From the NCBI GenBank assembly GCA_016712595.1, contig JADJQT010000001.1, positions 659,501 to 723,500 on the forward strand: a DNA stretch of 64,000 bases. The letters are read 5' to 3'. A model generated the notes under the pieces. It did not search any database, was not told where the DNA came from, and saw only the letters and a program-made list of their open reading frames with translations. Shown here one piece after another: positions 1 to 9,263 of this stretch; position 1 is the first letter of the stretch; the number at the start of each line of letters is the position of its first letter. This DNA is from Rhodospirillales bacterium (lineage in GTDB: Bacteria > Pseudomonadota > Alphaproteobacteria > Rhodospirillales > Defluviicoccaceae). The position numbers and the translations under genes were made by a program.

Positions 1-894
1 GCTCAGGACGACGCCGAGCGCGTTAAGGGCTTCTTCGAGGCGCTCGGGCCTACGCGCGCCGATCAGCGGGATGATATCGGCGCCACGGGCCAGGACCCAG
101 GCGATGGCGAGCTGGGCGACGGTGATGCCCTTGTCAGCGGCTAGCGCCCGTAGCGCCTCGACGAGGGCGAGGTTCTTCTCCAGGTTATCGCCAGTGAACC
201 GCGGCAGGCGCGAACGGAAATCGGGCGCCGTCCCAGCGGCCTGTGCCGGCCAGTGCCCGCTCAAAAGGCCCCGCGACAGCACACCGTAAGCGGCGATGCT
301 GATGCCGAGCGCCCGGGCGGTCGGCAGGATGTCCGCCTCGATGCCGCGCGAAAACAGCGAATATTCGATCTGCAGCCAGGCGACCGGATGGACCGCATGG
401 GCCCGGCGCAGCGTCGCCGCTGACGCCTCGGAGAGGCCGAGGTAGCGAACATAGCCGCGCTCGATCATCTCCTTGATCGCGCCGACGGTCTCCTCGATCG
501 GCACGTTGGGGTCGATGCGCGCCGGCTGATAGAGGTCGACGTAATCGGTGCCGAGCCGCTTCAGGCTGTAGGCGAGGAAATTCTTGACCGCCGACGGCCG
601 GCCGTCGAAGCCGATGAACCCGGCATCGGGCGTGCGCATCGCCCCGAACTTCACGGCAATGAACGCATCCTCGCGGCGGCGGCCGCGCATCGCTTCGGCG
701 ATCAGCATCTCGTTATGGCCGCAGCCATAGAAGTCACCGGTATCGAGCAGGGTGATACCGGCATCCTGCGCGGCGTGGATGGTGGCGATGCTTTGGGCGC
801 GATCAGCTGGCCCGTAGAAATCGGACATGCCCATGCAGCCGAGGCCGAGGGCGGACAACTCCAGACCTTCGGAGCCGAGACGACGCGTTTGCAT
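1..894 (-). CDS. Aldo/keto reductase, 3' end outside the window
   Basis: The frame is open from an ATG at 894 to the window edge (298 codons, no stop), so the C-terminus is missing. The start reads MQTRRLGSEGLELSALGLGCMG, the usual N-terminus of NADPH-dependent aldo/keto reductases of the general stress / Tas-like group. Catalytic Asp and Tyr lie in a DTGDFYG stretch near residue 50, and Lys in AVKFG near residue 80. The position that is often the catalytic His reads YQPARIDP, a variant carried by a known AKR subgroup. The protein is a predicted cytoplasmic (beta/alpha)8 barrel reducing aldehydes or ketones; the substrate cannot be told. It lies 66 bp downstream of the multicopper oxidase gene on the same strand and could be cotranscribed with it. 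Confidence 0.88.
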   Translation of the reverse strand, partial: MQTRRLGSEGLELSALGLGCMGMSDFYGPADRAQSIATIHAAQDAGITLLDTGDFYGCGHNEMLIAEAMRGRRREDAFIAVKFGAMRTPDAGFIGFDGRPSAVKNFLAYSLKRLGTDYVDLYQPARIDPNVPIEETVGAIKEMIERGYVRYLGLSEASAATLRRAHAVHPVAWLQIEYSLFSRGIEADILPTARALGISIAAYGVLSRGLLSGHWPAQAAGTAPDFRSRLPRFTGDNLEKNLALVEALRALAADKGITVAQLAIAWVLARGADIIPLIGARRPERLEEALNALGVVLS

Positions 895-960
895 GATCGA
901 CTTTCCTCAATGGTCGCGAAAGAAAGGGAAACGATGACCGGCCGTGAAGGCGAGCACACC

Positions 961-3069
961 TCAGTGGTGGCCGAATGTCGTGCCTCCGTGGCCGTCGGGC
1001 AGATCGATGCGCACGTTCTGCATCATTCCTTGATCCTCGTGATCGAGGATATGGCAATGGAGCACGTATTCGCCAATGTAGCGTTGGTATCGGGTTCTGA
1101 CGACGACCGTATAGATCCCCGCCGGCTCGGCTTCTTGGGGGATGAGGCTCTTCACCCACAGTGTGTCCTTCCACACCCCCTTCAACCCCGGATACTGGGG
1201 ATCGGGGGCGCCGCCGGCATCGTCAATCGCGCCTGGCGCGCTGACGTCACGCCCCTGCGGATCAAGAATGCGCACGATCTGGAACGGATTGACGTGGATG
1301 TGGAACGGATGGCTGACGAAGCGCGAACGCAGCGTCCATTCGTCGACACCGCCAAGTTTCAAAATCCGATCGATTCGATCGGGATCATAGGGCTCGTTGT
1401 CGACCTCGAAGCGCGGCGGTGTGGTGGATGTATCGATATAAAAGGTGAGCTCCTGGGCGCCGGTGACCTCGGCATCGCCGATGTCGGCGTGAGGCACGAA
1501 ATGCGACAGCTTCAGCCCGTCCTTGAGATCGGCGATCACCGCGTCGCGCAGCGGTGGCGGCATCTCGCGACGGGCGGCGGCAACCAGCTCGCCAGTCAGG
1601 TAGGCGGCGGGATCGCGCACCGTCTTGCCCGGTGCCACGGCGACGATGCCGAGCAGGCGCGGGCTGGGCGCCTGGCGGGTGACGCTGGCGGCGGCCGGCA
1701 CCGAGGCGTTGATCACGCAGTATTTGCCCGGGTCGGGAAAGACCATCAGCGCATCGGCGCGATAGCCCGGCTGCAGCGTCGTGCGCGTCGTCGGCTGCAC
1801 GGCGGCCATAGTTAGCCCGTCCTCGGCGATCAGGTGGTAGGGCAGCGGCTCGCCGGTGCAGTAGTCGCCGATGAACGCTGCGGCCTCGGAGGACTTCAGC
1901 GCATCAATGGCTGGCGCATCGATCTTCAGACGGCGGAATTCGAGGCTGATGGTGTCGCGCACCCCGGCATGGATCAGCCGCCAGCGCTCGATGCGCCCGG
2001 CCTCGCTCGGAAACGTCGGCAGAACGAGGCCGTTGATGCTGGTGAAGCGGCCGGACTGTGGCCAAGTCTCCGGTCCGAACTGACCGGCGCCGGCAGGATC
2101 GCGGTAGAACTCGATGCCGCCGACATCGCCGGGATCGCACACCCAGGCGACGACCGCGCCGGCCTCGTCGCGCGCCACCTTGATGTTGCTGGCGGCGTCG
2201 AGGCAGGCGTACTGGATCTGCTGGAGAACCAGCACCTGCTCGGGAAACCCGGCGCCCTCGCGGGTCTTGAGCAGGGTGTCGACATCGCCGTTGGCACTCG
2301 CGGTCGGCAAGCGGTTGCCGCGAACGATCAGCGCGCCGGCCATGCCGCTCGCTACCTGCAGCGCTACCGCGCCGTGGCGGTGCGGGTGGTACCAGAACGT
2401 CCCGGCGGGATGGTCGGGGGGGATGTTGTATTCGTACTGAAAACTGACGCCGGGATTGATCGACAGCAGCACGTTGTCGCTGTTACCGGTCGGGCTGACC
2501 CAAAGCCCGTGGGTATGCAGATTGGTGCCGTTGAAGCAGTGGGGGACGTTCGGCCCGTCAGCGTGCTGGGTGCAGCTCGGATCGGCCGGCAGACGGTTAT
2601 TCAACGTGATCCGCACCGTATCACCCGGATCGACCTCGATCGTCGGGGCGACGAACGGGCGGTTGGGATTGACGCCAGTACCGCTGTAGCTGCGCAGATG
2701 CACCTTGTCCTTGCGGCGGGTGGCGGGGTTGTAGATGGCGCTGTCGGTGTAAACGACGTCGAGGTCAAACCGCTTCTCACCGCTCATCCGCGGCGCCGTC
2801 GCCGGCGGCAGCGCCATCATCGTCGTCTTTGGTGCGGTTTTGGATTCGATGGCGAACTTCGGCGGATTGATGAGCGTGCGATCGTCGGCCTGCGCTGCGA
2901 CAGGCGCAATGGCCGGCCCCATGGCAGGCTTGGCGACCGGCTCCGCGGCAGGCACGGCGCCTGCGGCGGACTGCAGCGCTGCCACCATCAGTCCGCCGAT
3001 GCCGGTGGTGAGTCGGCGCCGGATGCGGGCACGCAACGCCCACCGGTCCACGCTTTCGAACAAGCCCAT
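961..3069 (-). CDS. Multicopper oxidase (three-cupredoxin type)
   Basis: 702 residues. The four copper-binding segments of multicopper oxidases are visible: HTHG near residue 185, WYHPHRHG near 226, HPFHIHVNPFQ near 600 and HCHILDHEDQGMM near 675. The last supplies the type-1 copper Cys and His and an axial Met. The N-terminus has an Arg-rich stretch (RARIRRR), a hydrophobic segment and an Ala-rich region, consistent with export to the periplasm, possibly by Tat, although the twin-Arg motif is not canonical. Such enzymes oxidise metals (Cu(I), Mn(II)) or phenolics with reduction of O2 to water; the substrate is not predictable here. The first Met after an in-frame stop was used as the start. 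The 5' flank at 3070-3267 holds no gene and ends at IS3 copy 1. Confidence 0.9.
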   Translation of the reverse strand: MGLFESVDRWALRARIRRRLTTGIGGLMVAALQSAAGAVPAAEPVAKPAMGPAIAPVAAQADDRTLINPPKFAIESKTAPKTTMMALPPATAPRMSGEKRFDLDVVYTDSAIYNPATRRKDKVHLRSYSGTGVNPNRPFVAPTIEVDPGDTVRITLNNRLPADPSCTQHADGPNVPHCFNGTNLHTHGLWVSPTGNSDNVLLSINPGVSFQYEYNIPPDHPAGTFWYHPHRHGAVALQVASGMAGALIVRGNRLPTASANGDVDTLLKTREGAGFPEQVLVLQQIQYACLDAASNIKVARDEAGAVVAWVCDPGDVGGIEFYRDPAGAGQFGPETWPQSGRFTSINGLVLPTFPSEAGRIERWRLIHAGVRDTISLEFRRLKIDAPAIDALKSSEAAAFIGDYCTGEPLPYHLIAEDGLTMAAVQPTTRTTLQPGYRADALMVFPDPGKYCVINASVPAAASVTRQAPSPRLLGIVAVAPGKTVRDPAAYLTGELVAAARREMPPPLRDAVIADLKDGLKLSHFVPHADIGDAEVTGAQELTFYIDTSTTPPRFEVDNEPYDPDRIDRILKLGGVDEWTLRSRFVSHPFHIHVNPFQIVRILDPQGRDVSAPGAIDDAGGAPDPQYPGLKGVWKDTLWVKSLIPQEAEPAGIYTVVVRTRYQRYIGEYVLHCHILDHEDQGMMQNVRIDLPDGHGGTTFGHH

Positions 3070-3267
3070 CCCCCGCTCCTCAGCGACACGGATCGGGCGT
3101 GTACCTAAACGACCGCCCGCCTCGACCGCCCTTGCACACCCGCGCCTTGGTTATAGTTTTTGCGCAAGATGCAACACTCTGATGATACTCCCCCAAACTC
3201 GCCATTGTCGACACTTCGCCGAACGATTACGCATAAACTCGGGAAGAGTTGCGACTGACCAAGGTAA

Positions 3268-4539
3268 TGAGATGGACCCCTTTGGTGGGACCACTGGATC
3301 GTCGTTCTTGATTGGAAGGCTGGCCGGCTCTGTCCTTGTCGATCACGCCACGCAAGGCGTTTGTTGTTGTTGTCGCGGTGGGCATGTGGGCGACGCGGCC
3401 GCGTCGACCAAACGAAGTGTCATGTCCACGGCGTTGCCGGCCACGGTGCCGTGGATGCCGTCGCGCCACACCGCCATCGGGGTCCGGCCGGCCAGCGCCT
3501 GATAGGGACGTCGGCCATTGTAAAGCCGATCCACGAGGTAATACCGACGCGCGCCTCGCGGCCGTCGGCGTAGCCCTTCAGATAGACGTCCTCGTCCTTC
3601 AGCGACCGCCACAGCCGTTCGATGAAGACGTTGCATCCATCGGCCGTCCATCGAGATCCCAATGTCGGCGCTCGCCAGCCGGCCGGTGAAGGCGGCGCTG
3701 ATGGACTGGCTGCCCTGGTCGGTATCGAAGATCTCGGGCCGGCCGAAGCGCGCCATCGCCTCGTCGAGGGCGTCGCCGCAGAACGCGCCGTCCATCGTGT
3801 TCGACAGCCGCCAGGCCAGTACCGCCCGGCTCGCCCAGTCGATGATCGCCACCAGGTAGAGGAAGCCGCGTCCGATCGGGATGTAGGTGATATCCGCCGC
3901 CCACACCTGGTTCGGCCGACATCACCTGGTCGCGCAGCAGATACGGGACGATCTTGTGCCCCGGCGCCGGCTTGGTCGTCCGCGGCTTCGGCCCCAGGGC
4001 TACGATCCCCATCCGCCGCATCAGCCGCTGCACCCGCTTGCGGTTGACCGAGAGACCTTCCGCCCGCAGCATCCCCCGTCATCCGCCGCGAGCCGAGGAA
4101 CGGCCAAGCGGTGAACAGCCCGTCGATCCGTAGCATCAGCGCCAGATCGGCGTCGTCGTTCGCCGGCGCTGGCCGGTACACGCCCGGACCTCCTGGCTAA
4201 CAATCCCGCTCGACCGTCAGCTGCCCGATCTTGGCATGCGGCGTCTCGATCTCCCGCTCGCGCGCCTCGTCCGCGTCGATGCCGACGCCCGGATCGAAGG
4301 CCGGCGCCGCGTTGTCCAAGAGCTGCTTCTTCCAGGCATAGCTCTGGTTCGGATGAACCTCATAACGCACCGCCAGGCCCGCCACCGTCGCCTGCTCCCG
4401 CAGCGCCTCCAGGGCGATCTTCGCCTTCAGCGCCGCATCGAGCTTCCGTCTCGGCTTCTTCATCATCATCTCCGTCTACCACGACGGAGCCGACCCCGCT
4501 CCAATCAAGCCCCTGGTCCCAAATTCGGGGTCCACTTCA
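3268..4539 (-). mobile_element. Decayed IS3-family element, copy 1
   Basis: About 1.27 kb, ending on the right in GGGGTCCACTTCA (4527-4539). The left end, TGAGATGGACCCC, differs at two positions from the TGAAGTGGACCCC expected from the right end and from copy 2 (9264-10536). The two copies are nearly identical and in the same orientation. Small differences sit in homopolymers (C5 versus C4 near 4074, A3 versus A4 near 3518) and at 4200 (TAACAA versus TAAAAAA). No target duplication is seen at either side. Confidence 0.85.
3343..4469 (-). pseudogene. IS3-family transposase orfA/orfB, frameshifted (copy 1)
   Basis: orfA starts at 4469 (MMMKKPRRKLDAALKAKIAL) with the helix-turn-helix of IS3 OrfA proteins and stops early at 4197. 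The orfB sequence is spread over three frames. A segment with GSRRMTG and a KPAPGHKIVPYLLRDQV-like stretch comes first, then the integrase core with AADITYIP (first Asp) and DTDQGSQ (second Asp), then a C-terminal piece with FIERLWRS (catalytic Glu). The usual N-terminal part of orfB before RPAP is missing. The DDE residues are all recognisable but never in one frame, so no active enzyme can be made. Confidence 0.85.
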
Positions 4540-4540
4540 G

Positions 4541-4684
4541 TACGGCCCGGAGCTGTGGCGGGAGCCGCGAGACCTGGAGCGGACGGTTGCCGCCGTCTGG
4601 GAGGTGTCGTTCGGCAAGGTCCCGGCGGCCGCCGCTGCCGACGACGACGAAACAGAGTTGGGACTCGGGTGCGGCGTCGACTGA
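4541..4684 (+). pseudogene. C-terminal scrap of an interrupted gene
   Basis: An open frame begins immediately after the right end of IS3 copy 1 and stops at 4684 (about 47 codons, starting YGPELWREPRDLERTV). Its composition is protein-like, with the acidic run ADDDETELG near the end. It has no start codon of its own, so it is probably the tail of a gene whose 5' part was removed or displaced by the IS. The parent gene is not recognised. The left flank of the IS does not supply an obvious N-terminal half. The stretch 4685-4959 shows nothing further. Confidence 0.35.
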
Positions 4685-4959
4685 GCGCGGCCATCCCCGG
4701 CCTGTCGCCGAGACCGGGTCAGGACGGTCGCAGGGTCGACGGCGCCGTTGCACACGCACGACAAGGCCGGTTCGGTGTTCCATAAGCAAGCGATTGGCAT
4801 TGTCAGACCGAAATGCCGCGCTTCAACTCTGCGCGCTGTTCGCACCGCACGTCACGCGGCGTTAACAGGGACGTCCTACGGTGTTCACACCACGAGCGCA
4901 TCCTCGGCAGAATGGCGCGGACGCGATCCTCTCCGCGCCGCGGAGAAGGAACCGGACGA

Positions 4960-5405
4960 TGCCTCGTGTTCGCTTGCCGCTCCTCAGCGGCCGCGATGTT
5001 CCCCTCGCCAGACCCGAGTACGCGAATGGTGCGCGCGTCGTCGACGTGATCCACCCCTCCAATGCCACCGCGCCGCGGCCCGCAGCTCACCATGAGCGAG
5101 ACGAGTCGGAGTCGGCGATGCCGACCCGCGAGCACCTGTTGAAAACCGTCGGCTTGCACGACTTCGCCGATGCCAAGGACTGGGCCGACGCGCTGAACGA
5201 ACTCGCCAAACTCTCCGATACCGAGATCAGTGATCTTGCCGGCTTGGTCCTCTCGAGAAAGGAGGGAGCCACTCTCTCCAGAGACGGTTGCCGTCCAACC
5301 CAACTCCTGCCAAGGCTCGCTCCCGCCCAACTTGACGGTGCCCGCCGAACAGAGTCCAATTTGTCGACACTCGAATCCGTGGCCTCGTTGAGCGACGATT
5401 CCTGA
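4960..5405 (+). CDS. Unrecognised ORF truncated by an IS end
   Basis: The ORF is open from ATG 4960 (preceded by AAGGAACCGGACG) to 5405; an upstream in-frame ATG lies at 4881. The middle part contains a plausible helical segment (REHLLKTVGLHDFADAKDWADAL, from about residue 55) and the rest is low complexity. The stop codon TGA at 5403-5405 is the first three bases of the neighbouring IS3-group element, so the natural C-terminus has been cut off. No family is recognised. It could be a decaying chromosomal or island gene. Confidence 0.35.
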
Positions 5406-5452
5406 ACCGCTCCGGGTTTGTCGGCGGCTTCAACTTTTGAGAGTATGGAGCC

Positions 5453-5779
5453 ATGACGAGCAAGACGACGAACAAGTTTTCCCCGGAAGTGCGCGTCCGG
5501 GCGGTGCGGATGGTCCTCAAACACGAGGGCGAGCACGCTTCGCGATGGGCCGCCATTGCCTCGATCGCCGCCAAGATCGGCTACACGCCGGAGACGCTGC
5601 GGCTTTGGGTGAAGAAGGCGGAGCGAGACAGCGGTCGGATCGACGGCGGTGCGCCGGATTTGGACGCTCGCCTGAAGGCGCTGGAGCGCGAGGTCCGCGA
5701 GCTGCGGCAACCAAACGAGATCTTGCGCAAGGCGAGTGCGTATTTCGCCCTGGTGGAGCTCGACCGCCGACAGAAGTGA
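5453..5779 (+). CDS. IS3-group transposase OrfA
   Basis: 108 residues beginning MTSKTTNKFSPEVRVRAVRM, the typical N-terminus of IS3-group OrfA proteins. A helix-turn-helix covers roughly residues 15-60 (SIAAKIGYTPETLRLWVKKAE). A leucine-zipper-like stretch (LKALEREVRELR) follows, then the conserved end LRKASAYFA. The frame is intact. The TGA stop overlaps the ATG of orfB (TGATG at 5777-5781), the usual arrangement for coupling or frameshifting to orfB. OrfA binds the terminal repeats, but its partner is broken. Confidence 0.9.
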   Translation: MTSKTTNKFSPEVRVRAVRMVLKHEGEHASRWAAIASIAAKIGYTPETLRLWVKKAERDSGRIDGGAPDLDARLKALEREVRELRQPNEILRKASAYFALVELDRRQK

Positions 5780-5826
5780 TGGTGTTGTTCATCGACGACC
5801 ACTGGGACGTCTACGGGGTCGATGGA

Positions 5827-7186
5827 GTGGACGCCCTCCCGACGGCATCGATGTGCCAAGGTAGTGGTGTTGAAGACCGCTACAGAGGAGGGCGTCCATG
5901 GTCGAGGTTAGCGTCATCGGGGTGGATCTGGCGAAGAACGTTTTCCAGCTGCACGGGGCGGCCGCGGACGGCTCGGTCGTCTTCCGGCGCAAGCTGCGGC
6001 GCGGGCAAGTCTTGTCCTTCTTCGCGGAGCGGCCGGTCTGCACAGTCGCGATGGAGGCCTGCGCCAGCGCCCATTACTGGGCACGCGCGATCGGAGAGTT
6101 CGGGCACACCGTGAAGCTGATCCCGCCGGCCTACGTGAAGCCGTTCGTGAAGAGGCAGAAGAGCGATGCGACCGATGCCGAGGCTATAGCCGAAGCGGCA
6201 GCGCGCGCGACGATACGGTTCGTCGCGGTCAGGACCGAGGCACAGCAGGCGTCGGCAATGGTCTACCGGACGCGGGATCTCTTCGTGCGGCAGCGTACCC
6301 AGGCGATCAACGCCTTGCGCGGTCACTTGGCCGAGTTCGGCGTCGTGGCACCGACCGGCGTCGCCCATGTCGGCCTCCTCACGGCGCTCATCGAGGGCGA
6401 GGAGGATGTGCTGCCGGATGCCGTGGTCGAACTGGCACGCGTACTACTCGCTCAAATCGACGACCTCTCCACGCGTATAGATACGCTCGACAAGGAGATC
6501 CGCGAACCGCGCGGCGCAGGACGAGGCGGTGGCACGGTTGATGACCATGCCCGGCATCGGCGTGATCACAGCGACGGCGCTCGTCACCTTTGCCCCCGCT
6601 CCGGAAGTGTTCGCCAAGGGACGGGACTTCGCGGCTTGGTTGGGGCTCACCCCGCGGCAGCATTCGACCGGCGGTCGAGAGCGCCTGGGCAGGATCACGC
6701 GCATGGGGCAAAGGGATATCCGCCGGCTTCTGATCACGGGCGCAGTCGCCGTCGTGCGATGGGCAGCCCGCAAAGGGGCGCCGGAGGGATCGTGGTTGGC
6801 GCGCATGATGGCGAAGAAGCCGCGCATGCTGGTCGCCGTCGCGCTGGCCAACCGCATGGCCAGGATGGCGTGGGCCATGATGAGCAAGAACGAGAGCTAC
6901 CGAGTTCCGGCGACCGTCGCGTGAGCGATCGGCGGCCGGGATGACGTCGGAGGTGTGAGCAGGGCGAGGGAAGCGTAAGGGCGAACGGTCACGAGATCGG
7001 GTCGGAAAACCCAGCAAAACGGCTCAGGCGCCTCGAGCGCGCGGGGTCGAAATGGATCCGACCTGCATATCTCCATACGGGCCCGCGGCGTTCGAAGGCC
7101 GCATCACGAGGCCGGACACACGACCGCACCTGACCACACGCTCCGAACGCGACCCGAGAATTGCTTGACACCACGAGGGCGTCCAC
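5827..7186 (+). mobile_element. IS110-family (IS1111-like) element nested in the IS3-group element
   Basis: Flanked by a 12-bp inverted repeat, GTGGACGCCCTC at 5827-5838 and GAGGGCGTCCAC at 7175-7186, typical of the subterminal repeats of the IS1111 subgroup. A third copy of the motif, GAGGGCGTCCA, overlaps the transposase start codon at about 5888-5898. Exact insertion points cannot be fixed because IS110-type elements make no clear duplication. The interrupted orfB reads correctly if the element is removed. Confidence 0.75.
5898..6924 (+). pseudogene. IS110-family transposase, one frameshift
   Basis: Starts at ATG 5898 (MVEVSVIGVDLAKNVFQLHG) with the DEDD N-terminal domain: first Asp in GVDLAKN, Glu in AMEACASAH, and an Asp pair in KSDATDAEAIAEA. 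The C-terminal transposase_20 domain with MTMPGIGVITATAL and AWLGLTPRQHSTGG is in another frame. An extra C near 6508 (CGCGAACCGCGC where CGCGAACGCGC is expected) shifts the frame between the two domains. The C-terminal frame stops at 6924. A one-base change would restore about 341 residues, so this could also be a sequencing error. Confidence 0.88.
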
Positions 7187-7810
7187 ACACGAGCCCATCT
7201 GCCGGGAGTTGCCGATCGCCCCGTCCACCTACCGCGCCCACGCCGCTCGCCGGCTCGATCCCTCGCAGGCGTCCCTCCGGGCGCGTCGCGACGGGGTGCT
7301 GCGTCGATCGATCCGCCGGATATTCGACGAGAACTTCCGCGTCTACGGCGTTCGGAAGGTCTGGCGACAGATGAACCGGGAAGGTGAACGCGTCGCTCGT
7401 TGTACGGTGGCTCGACTGATGAAGCAGATGGGCCTTCGAGGAGTTGTCCGGGGTCACCACAGCGACAGAGGCGGGCAATACCTGTCCATCCGCTACACCG
7501 AACGTCTCGCCGACGCCGGCGTGGTTCCCTCGGTCGGAAGCGTCGGGGACTCCTGCGACAACGCCCTCGCCGAAACGATCGACGGCCTCTACAAGGCAGA
7601 GGTGATCCACCGGCGCGGACCGTGGCGGTCGTTCGAAACGGTCGAGTATGCCCCGCTCGAATGGGTCGACTGGTTCAACAATCGGCGGCTCCTCGAGCCG
7701 ATCGGCAATATCCCGCCGGCTGAGGCGAGCTATTACGCCGAGCTGGAGTCCCGCGTCGTGGCGGCGTAGGACTCAAAGAAACCCGCCTCCGACAAACCCG
7801 GAGCGGTTCA

Positions 7811-8932
7811 AGCCAAGGCAAACGCCAAGCACGTCATGCAGGCCTTGAAGGAGAATGCGAGGTAAGGCTTCTGGAATGGTTCGCTTCCTCCTATCGGCTA
7901 TCGCACCGTCCGCGGCCGAACAGCGCGGCGCGAAGGTCAAGAAGAAGTTGGAAATCGATCCGCTCCACGCCGACACCGTGCGGCTGATCTACCGGCTTGC
8001 CTTGGAAGGCGACGGCAGCACCGGCCAGATGGGCGTCAAGAATATCGTCTCCTATCTCAACAGCCGCCGCATCTTCACCCGCGACGGCGGGCGCTGGGGC
8101 ATCGGGCAGGTTCACCGTATCCTCACCCGCGGCACCTACATGGGCGAGCATGAGTTCAACAAGCGTTCCAAGACCAAGGAATTGAAGCCGGTCAGCGAGA
8201 TCGTCACCGTTCCCATCCCGCCGATTATCGACAAGGAGACCTTCGAGGCGGTTCAGAAGCTGCTCAAGGCCCGCAATCCCAAGGTCATGCCCGCCCGCGT
8301 CATCACCGGCAATGGCGGGCGCGCTATCGATACTATGCCTGCTCGATGAAGGCGAGGCAGGGGCCGACCGCTTGCGAGGGCATGGCCGTGCCGATGGAGA
8401 AGCTGGACGATTTGGTCGTCAATCACCTTGAATAAAGTTACTCCAACCCGAGCGGTTGGAGTCCGTTCTTGCCGCCGCGCTTGACCGCAGGGAGGAACAT
8501 GCCGAGCGCCGTCGTGAGCATATCGCTGAGTTGAACAAGCGCGCCGCAGAATCGGAATTGCGGCTCAAGCGACTCTATGACGCCATCGAGGCGGGCGTCG
8601 CCGATCTGGACGACCCCGGCACTGAAAGACCGCATCGACGGCCTCAAGGCCATCCGCGATCAGGCCGAGGCCGACGCCGACCGGGCACAGGCGATGCTCC
8701 AGAACTCGGGTCAGAAAGCCGTCACACCGCAGATGCTGCGCAAGTTCGCCACAACCGCGCGTCAGCGTATCCGGCTTGAAGGCGGCGGCTATCGCCGCGA
8801 CCACCTGCGCGCGCTTCCGCAGCGTGTCGAGGTCGCCGAGGGCGAGGCTCGTATCATGGGACCAAAGTCCCAACTGCTACAGGCGCTTGTGGCGGGAAGT
8901 GGCGTAAACTCAGTGCCCACTCAGGGACTGAA
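7811..8932 (+). pseudogene. Large serine recombinase, C-terminal remnant
   Basis: The sequence begins directly at the IS right end and reads ANAKHVMQALKENAR, then a stop where family members have Gln (TAA for CAA), then GFWNGS. An extra C near 7907 shifts the frame into the recombinase domain (GAKVKKKLEIDP, IGQVHRILTRGTYMGEHEFN). A further shift near 8325 leads to the zinc-ribbon-like YYACSMKAR, and the C-terminal coiled coil (EEHAERRREHIAELNKR) is shifted again near 8618. The N-terminal resolvase domain with the catalytic Ser is absent. The last frame has no stop before it enters the antisense strand of the tRNA-Ser gene. This looks like the integrase of a former element at that tRNA. Confidence 0.85.
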
Positions 8933-8936
8933 GTGG

Positions 8937-9023
8937 CGGATGGGGTGGGATTCGAACCCACGGTGGAGTTGCCCCCACGCCGGTTTTCAAGACCGGTGCC
9001 TTCAACCGCTCGGCCACCCATCC
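8937..9023 (-). tRNA. tRNA-Ser (anticodon UGA)
   Basis: The complement folds as a class II tRNA with a 7-bp acceptor stem (GGATGGG / CCCATCC), G73 discriminator, a long variable arm, and an anticodon stem-loop ACCGG-TCTTGAAAA-CCGG with TGA. The T-arm GGTTCGAATCC is canonical. The CCA end is encoded at 8934-8936. The gene sits between two direct copies of an IS3 element, and its 3' end faces the serine recombinase remnant. Confidence 0.95.
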
Positions 9024-9190
9024 GCTGCGCGCTCGATGCACGACCGACATCTAAAGGTTCTTTGCATAATTGCAAACATCGACCCGTACCTGCGTGTGTC
9101 ACCAAAGCCTTACTTGATTGCGCATTTTTCTCAGCCTGCCAGAGCGTGGCGCAAAATGGGAGCATGCAAGAGAACAAGTGGGGTTGATGT

Positions 9191-9263
9191 ATGACACGGT
9201 ACAGCGTTCAGTTTCGGAAGGAACTCAGCGAGACGTGCTTCGCCAAACTCTACGAGAGCGGGG
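9191..9263 (+). pseudogene. Start of a small unknown ORF cut by IS3 copy 2
   Basis: ATG at 9191 after GGGGTTGATGT opens a frame reading MTRYSVQFRKELSETCFAKL before the left end of IS3 copy 2 at 9264. The text is protein-like but too short to assign. The remainder is not seen on the far side of the IS at 10537. The upstream stretch 9024-9190 has no gene. Confidence 0.3.

Larger units (their letters stand above)
5779..7769 (+). pseudogene. IS3-group transposase OrfB, split and internally deleted
   Basis: The 5' part starts at ATG 5779 (MVLFIDDHWDVYGV) and is interrupted by the IS110 at about 5826. It resumes near 7190 with EPICRELPIAPSTYRAH and runs to the usual C-terminus with WVDWFNNRRLLEPIG. 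Between RGVVRG and HHSDRGGQY near 7450 the segment that normally carries the first catalytic Asp is missing, about 60-70 residues compared with family members. The second Asp (HSDRGGQY) and the Glu (ALAETIDGLYKAE) remain. The reading frame downstream of the IS110 is otherwise open. Confidence 0.88.
5403..7810 (+). mobile_element. IS3-group element carrying a nested IS110
   Basis: Bounded by a perfect 22-bp inverted repeat: TGAACCGCTCCGGGTTTGTC... at 5403-5424 and its complement at 7789-7810. It encodes orfA and a split orfB of an IS3-group element. The element is interrupted after about 5826 by an IS110-family element that ends near 7186. It also has an internal deletion in orfB, so it is not autonomous. 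The left end truncates the ORF at 4960. The right end abuts the serine recombinase remnant. Confidence 0.88.

Noticed and set aside
715..1815. Long plus-strand open frames opposite the multicopper oxidase (715-1815, 1834-3108)
   Set aside because: They are antisense shadows of a high-GC gene, with low-complexity Arg/Ala/Gly text and no family features.
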